Assembly (NCBI RefSeq): GCF_021730395.1
Contig: NC_069363.1
Span: 55,919,001 to 55,983,000, forward strand
DNA: 64,000 bases
Direction: 5' to 3'
DNA from: Mercenaria mercenaria
Taxonomy: Eukaryota; Mollusca; Bivalvia; Venerida; Veneridae
Shown one piece after another: positions 1 to 10,232 of this stretch (the first letter of the stretch is position 1; each line of letters starts with the position of its first letter). The position numbers and the translations under genes were made by a program. The notes beneath the pieces were generated by a model, which worked only from the letters and a program-made list of their open reading frames with translations, had not been told where the DNA came from and ran no database searches.

Positions 1-226
1 GTAGAAAGCTTCGAAGAATTTGACTTCGCAAAAGTTGTCATAGAACTGCTTGCAAGCCTTCTCCTTATAAATGGACTATTCGGAATCACCCGACGTTTTC
101 CTTTATCCTGTATGGTTGTTGTTAATTTTGTTTCTTCAGTTTCTTTTTGTGTTCCTGGGACTGATAAAATGGACGGAAACATTTCTATATGTACACATAT
201 TTTATCATCCGTTTTCCTCATATTTC
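1..226 (-). CDS. possible partial exon of an unrecognised gene, cut by the window edge
   Basis: On the minus strand the frame is open from a strong splice-acceptor-like sequence (pyrimidine-rich, ending TTATCTTTCAG just above position 226) to the window edge, about 74 codons. The translation is hydrophilic and basic, with Ser/Thr/Lys-rich stretches such as TQKETEETK and NSPFIRRRLASS. The plus frame over the same bases is also open but reads as a hydrophobic, less protein-like sequence. I do not recognise a domain and no earlier exon is evident in the AT-rich DNA upstream. The first in-frame Met lies two codons into the exon. It may be an internal exon or chance. Confidence 0.35.
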
Positions 227-1440
227 CTGAAAGATAACAAATAGAAAACACTAATTCCCAATATAAAAATGCTATTTTCCATAAATTAGATTTTTTTCAC
301 AACGCTTAAAAATAATTACCTCTCAAACTACTTTATGTGGCGACAAAATAAATTTTGTACTTTTTTAAAATTCATTTTTGTTAAAACTAGATTCTGCTGC
401 TTTTTATTTCACTAAAAGATAACTGTTTTTCACATCATCTGTTTAATACGTGTACAATATATTAATATTGTTTATATCTATACTTAGGAATTTTCCTAAA
501 ATATTCTTAAAGTAAAACGTTTGATAAAATTTCGAATAATAGTCTTACCAAAATATTTGATAAACCGACCGCTGTATTCCCAGAAATTACTATTACTGCT
601 CCGTGTATTCGCGCGCTTTCTCCATCATCCAGGAATCGATCTTACACAGAGTCCTGGTCGCCTTTCGATCGACTAATCACTTTAAATTGCTGCCATAACT
701 GTTTCAGGTAACTTTAGAACAGTTTCCAGATAATTTCTTTTAATTTACAACTGCACAAACAACTTCTTTCTTTTCTTGAAAAATCAAAGGTCACAAATAA
801 TTAAGAAATGCTTAGTTAAAAAGCTCTATATAGTTAATACAGTTTAAAAAATTAAGTAATTGACTCGTTGACTTACAATGTTTGCAGTTACATGATAAAT
901 ATATAGATAAATATGGCTTATTAGCATAGAAAAAGTCTCAAATCATAGTTTTGTTGTTAAGTGTTTAGTTATCATATCTAGACAGAGAAAAAAGGGGAAA
1001 AGGACATGTAACTTAATGATACCATACCATGTGAAGTGTTTAAAGTGTTTTCGGTGGCTTCCTTTGTAAATAGATCATTTACTATGTTTAATAGAAAAAC
1101 AAATTTGATTCAATGGATTAAAATTTTCTTCCCGGTGAAGCATACATAAACTACCACTCTCTGTTTCATATCAAATAAAATAATTGTTGTGTTTGAGAAA
1201 ATTTCCGTTATTGATTGCTTATCATTATTGGGTATGTAGTACTGAAATGTTCCTGGTGTATGATTATAAATAATGCTACTGTACTTTCAAAGTTACCAGA
1301 GAATAACGTGATCTGGTTAGCATTATAGCATTGGTCGGTCATAATTTTTTTACAATTTTGCTTTGTTGACCAATTTTTGTTATTTAAAACCGTTCTCATA
1401 TATCACATTTATTGCATTTTAAAATTGTGAAATTTTTAAG
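227..1440. other. AT-rich non-coding stretch
   Basis: No convincing ORF, RNA gene or repeat is visible. Short ORFs here have AT-driven, low-complexity translations. Confidence 0.6.
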
Positions 1441-2295
1441 GGGTAGAAAGGGGGTGGGGGAGGGGGTTGAAGGGGAAAGTATATATCTATGAAAGAGCTG
1501 TATATCACATTTAACCACAGTTACACTACAACGTAAACCACAGTAGCGCAGACATCAATCTACAAAACACACACACACACACACACGCACGCACGCACGC
1601 ACGCACACACGCACATACACACACACCTAACTAATATAGATAAACAAGATATAACAACACTGTAGGGCACCGCCCAAGACATACAGACGCACAAGCACAC
1701 AAACGCACACATAAAAAAGCAGGAAAAAACAACAGTCGAGCACTGCCTTAGGATTCCGGCAGCCAAAAGTAAGGTGGGCACGATAACTTACTCATGGTAA
1801 AGTCTGAGGGGATGCCAAAGCAAGGGAGCACAATTGCAAGGGAAAAAGGATGGGGGCGATAGGGGAGTGAGGTGAAAGAGGAAAGAAACGCTAACAACAA
1901 ACAAGACAACATATGCAACACAAAATACAAGACAGACAGAAAACAAGTTGAAAATAGGGGCACCGCCTTGGAACGGTCAGTAACCTATATAAAGAAAACT
2001 GGGGGTTTAAACGCGTTTAGGGCATGCCAACCTCGCACTTGCCCTATTTTAAACAAGTTAAACAAGGCAATGCTAATAAAATGCCAGCAACAAACAACAC
2101 TACATACGCAACACAAAATACGAGACGGACAGTTAATAAATACCAGCATCAAACAAGACAACATACGCAACATAAAATACGAGACGGAGAGAAAACAAGT
2201 TGAAAATAGGGGCACCGCCTTGGAACGGTCAGTAACCTTATAAAGGTAACTGGGTGGGGGGGGGGGGGGGGGGGGGGGGGGGTTTAACGCGTAAA
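1440..2295. repeat. dispersed repeat with CA/GC microsatellite and G-run
   Basis: A (CA)n/(CGCA)n microsatellite lies at about 1567-1625. A duplicated segment follows: the block containing GGCACCGCCTTGGAACGG occurs near 1958 and again near 2210, each followed by TCAGTAACC. A pure G run occupies 2256-2282. A diverged relative of the same block is near the far end of the window (about 63730-63800). ORFs on both strands here come from the low-complexity sequence. Confidence 0.6.
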
Positions 2296-2299
2296 ACAC

Positions 2300-3235
2300 A
2301 AATATTCACAAAGAGAATGTAGATAATAGAAATATTAGGTCAATCACCGCATGTCTTTTTTACTCATATTAAAGAGGCATACACTACATCTAGCAAATTA
2401 ATATTTTGCAACCACTGTATATTATGGACTAGACTTACATAAAAGAAGAACTTGTTACATTTTTCAAGAAGAACATATATCGAACTATTCCGTATAGGTC
2501 ACCTGGAAGCAACTCACAAGGCTTCTGATTGGTTGAAAAAGTATATGGTATTCCGCGGTGTATATTTACCATGTAAAGTGATCTCCCATTGGTGCAAAAT
2601 ACGTTGGATATGTTTGAAAACTATCTTATATCATAAACTTAAACTCTACTTCATGATTACTGGCTAAAATTATATGGAATTGTGCATTTTGTATGAGAAA
2701 TATGCATGTTTTATCAATAGAGCATTTTCCTGAAAAATATAGAAAAAATTACTGCCGGACTATGGGCAACCGAGTTCAAAGAGAGAAAAAAGCCCAAAAG
2801 TGACGGTCAACATGTACATTTCCTGCAGTTTTTCAATAGCTCTTGGATAGTTCTTTCATCCTGAGTAGGTGACATCAAAAGTTTAAATGTAAGGAAAGGC
2901 CCATGACCGGAAACATTACAATGTGGGCCTATGGAAATTGAGTTAGTTCCCGCTGACCTATAGCGTCTCTGTCTAATAAATTGTTATCCACCTAAAATTG
3001 TACAACAACTCGATCAATAGTAAAACGTCAATTTCACATATTATTGCTGGAATGTTTAGCTGAAATTTTGAGAGCTGATGTTGTCATACGTTTATGCTTT
3101 GCCGCGGAACACTCATATATTAAAATGTGTTTTAACAGCAAGTGAACAGCACGTGAGCGCGAGAAACTCTCTGTAAACACACGTTTACTCTCCTGTTACA
3201 ACACCTCCAAAAAGTGACAAGAACAGCAGTTTTAT
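2300..3235. other. non-coding stretch
   Basis: No gene or clear repeat structure seen. Confidence 0.5.
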
Positions 3236-3244
3236 GCTAGAATG

Positions 3245-3432
3245 ACCGTAAACGCGAAAAGAATGTGACGATAAAAGCGAGAAGACGATGGGTCTGTCGG
3301 CGAGAACACGTTGGCGATAAAAGCGAAAAGATGATGGTGGTGTTGTCGAGAAGACGGTGGCGATAAAAGCGAAAAGATGGTGGTGGTGTTGTCGAGAAGA
3401 AAGTGGCGATAAAAGCGAAAAGACGGCGGCGG
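3245..3432. repeat. tandem repeat, ~45-50 bp unit, about four copies
   Basis: Units share GGCGATAAAAGCGAAAAGA followed by TGGTGGTG and GTCGAGAAGA, with small length changes between copies. The two overlapping minus-strand ORFs here are products of this repeat. Confidence 0.75.
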
Positions 3433-3984
3433 GTTAGAGGACACCAATTGTTTTCATAGTAGACATCCATTATAACATAAGGCGTGCACGGCCTTCCATA
3501 AATCGAAACATGTATACCCAATAACATTTTTTTCAAGAACTGTCTTAGTTCAACCAAAATATTGGACTAAAAACATATGAATATAGCGATACTTCATTTA
3601 ATTGATTTTCGTGCGAATAAGATGACCCACTGTTTGTTAACATCGTTGGCCTGGCGGGAGAAATTCGTTTGATATCTTCTTTTCAATACCCATAAAATGT
3701 AGTCAATTTTGTAAGAATGTATAATAAAATACTGTAAATGCAGTGAAAAATTCAATTTCGAAAAAAAGTCACTCTTTGGGTTTGTTTACTTTCACTGATA
3801 ACTTAATCGGGAAAATACCAGGAATGATTACATTACATGTTAGAAGTATCGGTAGAAACTAATGAAAATGCGATTAGATGTCCGAAAGACTCGAACCGTG
3901 ATGTATGGCAACTGGATTTTTAGGTCCGGAAGGTAATCCCATAAATTTTCTCCGTAAATAGTAAAATATGACTTAAAAAAATTT

Positions 3985-4245
3985 TTTAGTTCTGTCACAC
4001 GGCTATTGGCTCCGGAGATTCAGGTACATATATGGCCGATAACATCGAACTTCACACGGCTGCGGGATCCGGAAATCCGGATACATACGTGACCTTTAAT
4101 ATAGAATCCCTTGCTTCATACGACTACGGACTCCAGGGACCCATGTACCTATATGGCTATTAACACAGAATTGATTGCTTCACACGACTGTGGGCTCCAA
4201 AGCTCCGGTTATCATATCATTGCCATTTGCTTCACACGGCTATGT
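3985..4245. repeat. degenerate tandem repeat, ~70-80 bp unit, about four copies
   Basis: The phrase CTTCACACGGCT (variants CTTCATACGACT, CTTCACACGACT) recurs at about 4048, 4112, 4175 and 4230, each followed by G-rich sequence and a CCGGATACATA-like or TACCTATATGGC-like segment. Confidence 0.65.
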
Positions 4246-4249
4246 ACTA

Positions 4250-5525
4250 ATAGCAATCATCGCAAGTAAATAAAAGTATGGAAAGAGATAGAATGACATT
4301 TTAACTTATCACTGAAATACCTTTCTTTCTTCTCCGCGTAGAATTATTTTCTGGCAATGGCATTCACTGTACATGTTCCGGTCTATCAAACAGGTGGGGT
4401 CGTTCGGCTGAGAGGATTTAATGCGGGACAAATCATGTAAACTTTTTTTCTAGTGTATATATGCATTGATATATAACAAATGAAGAAAAAAACACATGCC
4501 AACGTGTCGTAAGAAGAAGGTAAATAAAGATTCTATACCGGTGTGCGGATTTACATAAATTATATTCTGGTTTATATCTGGCTCAAAGCGCAGGATATGT
4601 ATTCCAAACTAGAATCTCATACAATTTTATTACATTGAATTAAATATTAAAAAATTCAAGCACATGCAAATACAAACCGGATATTGAAAAATCTTTTTGA
4701 TGATACTTGCCGCAGTCTAATTGGATTTAACGCCAACTTAACCAAACTATGGTGCTTTATATAATATTTTAGGTGCATTTTAGTATACTCTATTGATATT
4801 CAAAAAGCAGCTGGTCCGTACTAAAGTGACCAAACTTAAAAAAATAGACTTTAAAATTAATGACATTTTTCTATAAATTCTATCTTAAAAACTACATTTT
4901 GTTTCGCTTTATAAACACCCGATGCAGAGTGCATGCACGTTTCGTAGTATAAATTTGCATTGGCTAATGCGGACGTGTATCTTTTTTAAAGATATTTTTG
5001 CACTTTGTTACATCTAATGCATTAAAATACCAATCCCAAATAAACTTTCGACAAATTTGCGCAGTGTATTTTATTGGGGTTTATTAACACATCTGCTATG
5101 CCCTATATTTTGAGTATGTTTGCTTCAATAAAGTTTAGTAAATATTTCTATGATAATCATTCAGTTTTATAAATGATAATCCATAAATATTAGCGGTTCA
5201 ATCAATATAACTTTTTTATTATTTTTAACTTACAAAGTCTTTTTTTTTCTGTCGCATAAATATTTTTATTCAAGCAGCAATATAATTTAAATTATCACCT
5301 CTGTCACTTTTACATCTTATCACTTAACAGAGGAAGCGTCATTCTTTAAGCCTCCTTTAATTAAGACGTTAAGATAAGTATTCTGATTACCTTTTTGAGA
5401 TTTAAAATTGGCCCGGGAGGATACATGAAATTACGGTCTTCCGTCCCTGCAGCCATATTTTCACGGCCCCGCCTTCTAAAATTTGAGCTTTTCATTGGAC
5501 AACACCACCAACCCAGAAAGCGAGT
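4250..5525. other. AT-rich non-coding stretch
   Basis: No gene or well-defined repeat recognised. Confidence 0.5.
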
Positions 5526-5530
5526 CTGAG

Positions 5531-5632
5531 CCTTTATAAGATATCTTTTTCCAGAGGGCCAACACAACACTCACTGACAGCTAAAAGTTAATGTGTAAAA
5601 TAAACTCGAAACTTCTTATTCTAATATTTTAG
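5531..5632 (+). promoter_or_regulatory. candidate TATA promoter plus short non-coding first exon
   Basis: CCTTTATAAGAT (TATA-like) at about 5531-5542 is followed about 90 bases downstream by an excellent 5' splice site, TTTTAG|GTAAGC, with the putative exon ending at 5632. No long ORF starts in the exon, so it would be a 5'UTR exon. The nearest downstream plus-strand gene is the opine dehydrogenase (start codon 14474), so this could be a distal first exon of that gene. That link is inference from order and strand only. Confidence 0.3.
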
Positions 5633-6143
5633 GTAAGCAATTTTGCATTTTACCATTTACTTTTATTCTGGATTGCAATGTAAATTGAATATAACTTTGT
5701 TGTCTTGTTCTCTAGGTGCTTGTTTCAAAGATTTCATGTATAAACTTTATTATTCTTTAAAGTTCAATTCTCAGTTATTTATTTTAGCTCAGATATCTTT
5801 CTATGTAATTCTCTTCAACTGTTTGTGTAATTGTGATAAAATGCATCTTAAATGAAATATAATTGTCCGGAGCAAATGTATATTTGATACTTTTGAGTTT
5901 AACCTAAGAATCTGAGTGTTGCATTACTTACTATAAGTACGGTATGTTTAACGAGTGCACATGCACTTAATTTACAAATTGTATAAATTACAATACCGTT
6001 GATGACAAAATTGTAGAATCTGTCTGAATTGGTCATTTCCGTCTAAACATCTCTGTTTTAAATGTTATCAGAGACATATATTTATATTACAAATGTACAA
6101 CTAATATTATGATAGTAATTACTAATATGTAAATATATTTTAT

Positions 6144-6197
6144 AAACACAACACTCGCTGACAGCTCAAGTTAAAGTGTAACATAAACTGGAACAAA
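6144..6197 (+). repeat. second copy of the 5.56-kb leader segment
   Basis: The segment starting ACACAACACTCGCTGACAG (about 6147) repeats, with a few changes, the segment ACACAACACTCACTGACAG at about 5564. About 45-50 bases are shared, including GTGTAA(A/C)ATAAACT. The TATA box and splice donor of the first copy are not repeated. A C-run lies at about 6337-6350. Confidence 0.6.
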
Positions 6198-7077
6198 GTT
6201 TCCTTTTAAAAAGGAATGGCTCGGGTAGTTGAGGTGTAGTTGCAAGCTGATATCTTTCATTAAAAATACCCCTTTTATTTAAACATTAATAGATTCGGAC
6301 ACAACGTAAGCGCAGAAATTGGCGGCAAATATCCATCCCCCCCCCCCCCCGCTTACCTCCACCCTTTATTTATTTAGTGATTTCTTGCCAAATGTCAATA
6401 TTTTCTTTGTGTGACCATCCATCAGAACTGTTCAACCAAGCTGTGTAACTCAGGTGGACGATCTATGGCCACCATGGCCCTCCTGTTTTAAAACATTTTA
6501 CAGTTTAAAGAATAATGCTGATATATGATGTAAGCTAACTGTTTCTGTGAGAAATTGTGTCCTCGTCTGTCATACAATATATTCAAAGCAAACTGAATTC
6601 GAAAGGAAATTTTACTATAATAGAAATATTTTTCTTGTCACTTTGCTCACAACTCATCTCTTCATGCCCTATGTGTGAAAGCTGAGCCCAAAATAAATTA
6701 GAGCTCAGGCGTTCTTCGCGTACACCGTGTAGATGTAGATATATACTTACTAATAAACTTTGATAATGTGGCAGTAGACCTAAATCCAGTCGACACTGTT
6801 TATTTTCCAATACAGGTAAATCTGTATTTGCTTTACACTAGATCTATGACTGATTATCTTTGAACATCCCTTGACTTATTGGACTCAACTGCCACATTAT
6901 CAAAGTTTATTAGTACCGACGTAATAAATATTTGTGATCAGTTTGTCTGTATACCAAACAAGGACAAATTATCAATGTCAATCTGAGGTCAATTTCAATC
7001 CTAAAATACCAAATTTATTCCGCATGTAATTAGTAGTCAAATTACCGTAAATTCAATTTGGGGTGAGGACTAATTTA

Positions 7078-7215
7078 TAGCAAAACCGTGTTTTAACACT
7101 ATTTATACGTGATGTGGCGTAATAACTTAACAAGGGTGTAGTCCGAGTGAAATTATTTCTTACGACGTATAACCGCCCGAGTGTATAAATAGTGTTCAAA
7201 CACGGTTTGCTATTA
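7078..7215. mobile_element. short palindromic MITE-like element
   Basis: Arms AGCAAAACCGTGTTTTAACA (from about 7078) and, inverted, GTGTTCAAACACGGTTTGCT (to about 7211) frame a ~75-base centre. The arms continue with ATTTATAC/GTATAAAT. No coding sequence. Confidence 0.65.
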
Positions 7216-7344
7216 TAAAATACGTCTAGTTCCATTTGGGAATTATTTAAGACAGTTATGCTATGTGCTATTTCGTTTTAAACATGTTTAAACAAGTAAA
7301 ATATTTGATCATTTGAAAGAACTATTTCTCGGTGCGTACATGGC

Positions 7345-7515
7345 GCTAAATATCACGTCGAAATGATTTCGTGGTAGACTATAACTTCGTGATAAGCAAT
7401 GGTTTCTTGGTAAAGCATTGATGTTGTGGTAAAGCATTAATTTCGTGATAAAGCACCGATTTCGTGAAAAGCAATGATTTCGTGGTAAAGCATTTATTTT
7501 GTGGTAAAGTATTGC
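7345..7515. repeat. tandem repeat, ~20-24 bp unit
   Basis: About seven to eight imperfect copies of ATTTCGTGGTAAAGCATTG with substitutions and small length changes. Confidence 0.75.
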
Positions 7516-7750
7516 AAGAAATACAAGGCAGATGATCGGACGTGCTTTTGGATAATGGAGTCAATTCAACGTACATATATAACAGAGTTCCGCTTAAGAC
7601 TCAATTGGTGTGTCAGTGGTTTTGCACATTTCATTACCTGTTAGAACAGACTCTGAGTCTGCTATTATTTTGCATGGTTGCGTTCTTTTATTCTAAAGCT
7701 AAATCCAAAGGATATTTCATACATTTGTTTAACAAATAATCAAAATCTTC

Positions 7751-7886
7751 GAGTGGCCAGTCGTGTAATTTATCACGGTTCAGAGTTCAGATGCGCAAGA
7801 ATTGAACCACGAGGGCGTTAGGACGAGTGGTTTAATATCTAAGCATCTGAACGATGGACCGTGATAAATTAAACGACAAACCACTC
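7751..7886. mobile_element. palindromic MITE-like element
   Basis: Left arm GAGTGG(C)CAGTCGTGTAATT... and right arm ...AAACGACAAACCACTC are inverted copies. The inner parts, TTTATCACGGTTCAGAGTTC and GAACGATGGACCGTGATAAA, also pair. Centre about 45 bases. Confidence 0.7.
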
Positions 7887-8709
7887 AAAGGCTTTCATTG
7901 TTTTCATTCTTACATGTTCAATGAAATATTTTAGTAAAAATTACGCTAGCGGCTTCATTTATCCGAGATGTTGGGCGTCATGCGGCAATTTGACGTCAAA
8001 ATTGACGTCATACTACTCTCTTAGCGGTCCGCGCATCACACGTTGTTTGTCGTAGAATATACAGAGCTTGACTTTCTTCTTTGTTTAACTGGCAATCAAA
8101 TCGAGCCGTGTTAGAATTAACTATCACAAATACAGCAGAATAGCAGCCATAAAAAGTCTCCCCGTACCAGGATAAGTGTTGTTCTTGTTTCTTGTCCTTA
8201 TGGGGTCATGGAGTCAGTCCATAATAGAGTTCCGATTAGGCCGGTGTCAGGGGAGGGGCGTTAGTGGTGTAACAGAACTCATGATAACTCGTGTACAAAC
8301 TAAATCAAAATCAGTCAGTTATTTATTCATTTTTCTCACTTATCGGACAGAAAAATCTCTATTTTTAGCAATGCTGGAAAATTTTATCTCATGGGTTATC
8401 CCACACTCCTGTGACGGACTACTTCTTGCACTGAATATTCATATTACTTATGTAAAATAGTTAAAAATCAGGTACCTTTATCTTTTCTCTCCGTTCCTTA
8501 TAGTGTATTTCTCGATTCAAAATTCATTACTTTATGATAAGAACGTACCGTTACGCTACAAACGATAAAACTAAAGCGGAACTTTGTTATTGTGCGTCAC
8601 TGAAATGTCATGACGTCACTTCTGCTTACGGACGTCAGTTTCCCGCGTTTTAAGTAGTTTCATATTTTTATGCTTGTTTTTATTGTTTCTGTTGTGGTAA
8701 GTGAGAAAT

Positions 8710-8863
8710 AGAATCCATCATTGGTGTTCGGTGAAGATCGGAAATCCCAACCCTCGGGCGCACCGCTCAAGTCTTAAACTCGGCTCAGCCTCGTTTAAGA
8801 CTTGAGCGGTGCGCCCTCGGGTTGGGATTTTCTGATCTTAACCGAAAACCAATGATGGATTCT
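8710..8863. mobile_element. near-perfect foldback (hairpin) element
   Basis: Two ~70-base arms (8710-8778 and 8793-8863) are almost perfect inverted copies around a ~14-base loop. The innermost stretch (CTTGAGCGGTGCGCCCTCGG and its complement) is perfect, and the outer ends are AGAATCCATCATTGG and CCAATGATGGATTCT. Non-coding; typical of a recent foldback/MITE insertion. Confidence 0.8.
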
Positions 8864-9066
8864 CTATATCTTTTTATTTTTTGCTTGATTGCACTTTTTT
8901 TTCTTACAGATTGATGTATGTTATGTTCAATATTTTCAATTTTCCTGATTTTTTTGTAACAGTCGGGCACGATTTCAATAAACAGCCAACATTGCCGTTT
9001 CAATAACATGTTAACCACTTATTAAGTCATGCAACAACAGTATCATTCAATCATAGAACATCATGG

Positions 9067-9354
9067 CGCCCGCTTAGCTCAGTAGGTAGAGCGTCGGTCT
9101 ACGGATCGCGGGGTCGTGAGTTCGATCCTCAGGCTGGGCGTATGTTCTCCGTGACTATTTGATAAACGACATTGTGTCTGAAATCATTAGTCCTCCACCT
9201 CTGATTCCTGTGGGGAAGTTGGCAGTTACTTGCGGAGAACAGGTTTGTACTGGTACAGAATCCAGGAACACTGGTTAGGTTAACTGCCCGACGTTACATG
9301 ACTGAAATACTGTTGAAAAACGGCGTTAAACCCAAAACAAACAAACGAACAAAT
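9067..9354 (+). mobile_element. tRNA-derived SINE (tRNA-Arg-like head)
   Basis: The head (about 9067-9140) has an A box (TTAGCTCAGTAGGTAGAGC), an anticodon-loop-like CTACGGA (ACG) and a B box (GAGTTCGATCCTC). The stems are imperfect, so it is not a working tRNA gene. The body follows (TTGCGGAGAACAGG..., CCAGGAACACTGGTTAGG) and ends in GGCGTTAAACCC plus an AAAC-rich tail, as in bivalve SINEs. A second, inverted copy is at 46079-46364. Confidence 0.85.
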
Positions 9355-10108
9355 GCATTAGTTATAAAGTATACATAGGGATAATATCTCAAGAACTTGC
9401 CTAAATTAAATCCAAATAGTGTAACAGACAAAAAAGAATTCAAAAAGCTATTTCGAAGCACAATTCTCTTGAAACACAGAAACCTTCGTGCTGTAAATAA
9501 ACTTTTAAGTTCATATTCAGTAATATTTGTTGACAATTAAGCTGATTATTTGTTAAGCAGTGTAAGAGTACGAAGTATACAGATAATCTTCTAACAAGGT
9601 CTTTGTTCCATTGTGATGGTTGTATAAGAATAATTTGCATGTACTGGCTGTCTCATGATATTAATCTGTGATTTTACTGGTTGGAAATCGTAAATTGAAA
9701 AGACAAGAAATAACGCCGCATAATGGTTTGAAAAAAAAAGACAGTTAGTTAGTGGACATGCGCAGAACAAGTGCGATATACATTAATATTTAATGTCTAA
9801 ATTAGTTTAGTTAAACGACGTTGGAAGTGACAGTAAAGTTGATATATAATTATAATAACTGGATAACTGTTCAAAAGCTGAATATTTAATATTTTGTTAT
9901 ACATGTATGCATATCTTTTGCTGAAATCAACGTATTGTGGCTAAAATAAAAAAAGAAGTAAAATTGGACAGAAACGTTGGTTCTACATACACTCGACATC
10001 CCAGAATGTACGGCTACACACTTTGCAGGAATTTGATTAGCAGACACTTTTCATAATTAGAATCATAAATCTACATTGCTGTTGCCAGGTAATTGCCTTA
10101 CTTACTGC
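9355..10108. other. AT-rich non-coding stretch upstream of a candidate promoter
   Basis: Nothing recognised except AT-rich sequence. Confidence 0.5.
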
Positions 10109-10232
10109 TTATAAGAGGAAACGGAAACTATATATTCAATAGTTCTAGCGTCGTGCATTTGATTTTAGTTGCACGGGTTGCTTGATTGTATTTAGTGGAC
10201 ATTGGTATTGGTGTGAAGATACTTTGTAAATG
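10109..10232 (+). promoter_or_regulatory. candidate TATA promoter and 5'UTR exon for the opine dehydrogenase gene
   Basis: TTATAAGA at 10109-10116 is a good TATA box. About 90-120 bases downstream is a consensus 5' splice site, GTAAATG|GTGAGT, with the exon ending at 10232. The coding exon of the plus-strand opine dehydrogenase starts with an acceptor at 14468-14469, four bases before its ATG, so a non-coding first exon must exist upstream and this is the best nearby candidate. If used, an ATG at 10230-10232 lands exactly on the junction (see findings). Inference; no transcript evidence. Confidence 0.45.

Noticed and set aside
1560-2299. Cys/Val-rich and Pro-rich ORFs
   Set aside because: Arise from CA/GC microsatellite and the G-run.
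3232-3557. Ser/Phe-rich minus-strand ORFs
   Set aside because: Generated by the ~48-bp tandem repeat.
7985-8660. Cluster of cAMP-response-like TGACGTCA sites (7988-8013 and near 8612-8635)
   Set aside because: Real as sequence, but no gene or promoter is next to them and the region is rich in MITEs; chance or repeat-derived copies are as likely.
9067-9140. tRNA-Arg(ACG) gene
   Set aside because: A and B boxes are present, but stems mismatch and a SINE body with CGTTAAACCC tail follows directly; an antisense copy of the whole unit exists at 46 kb.
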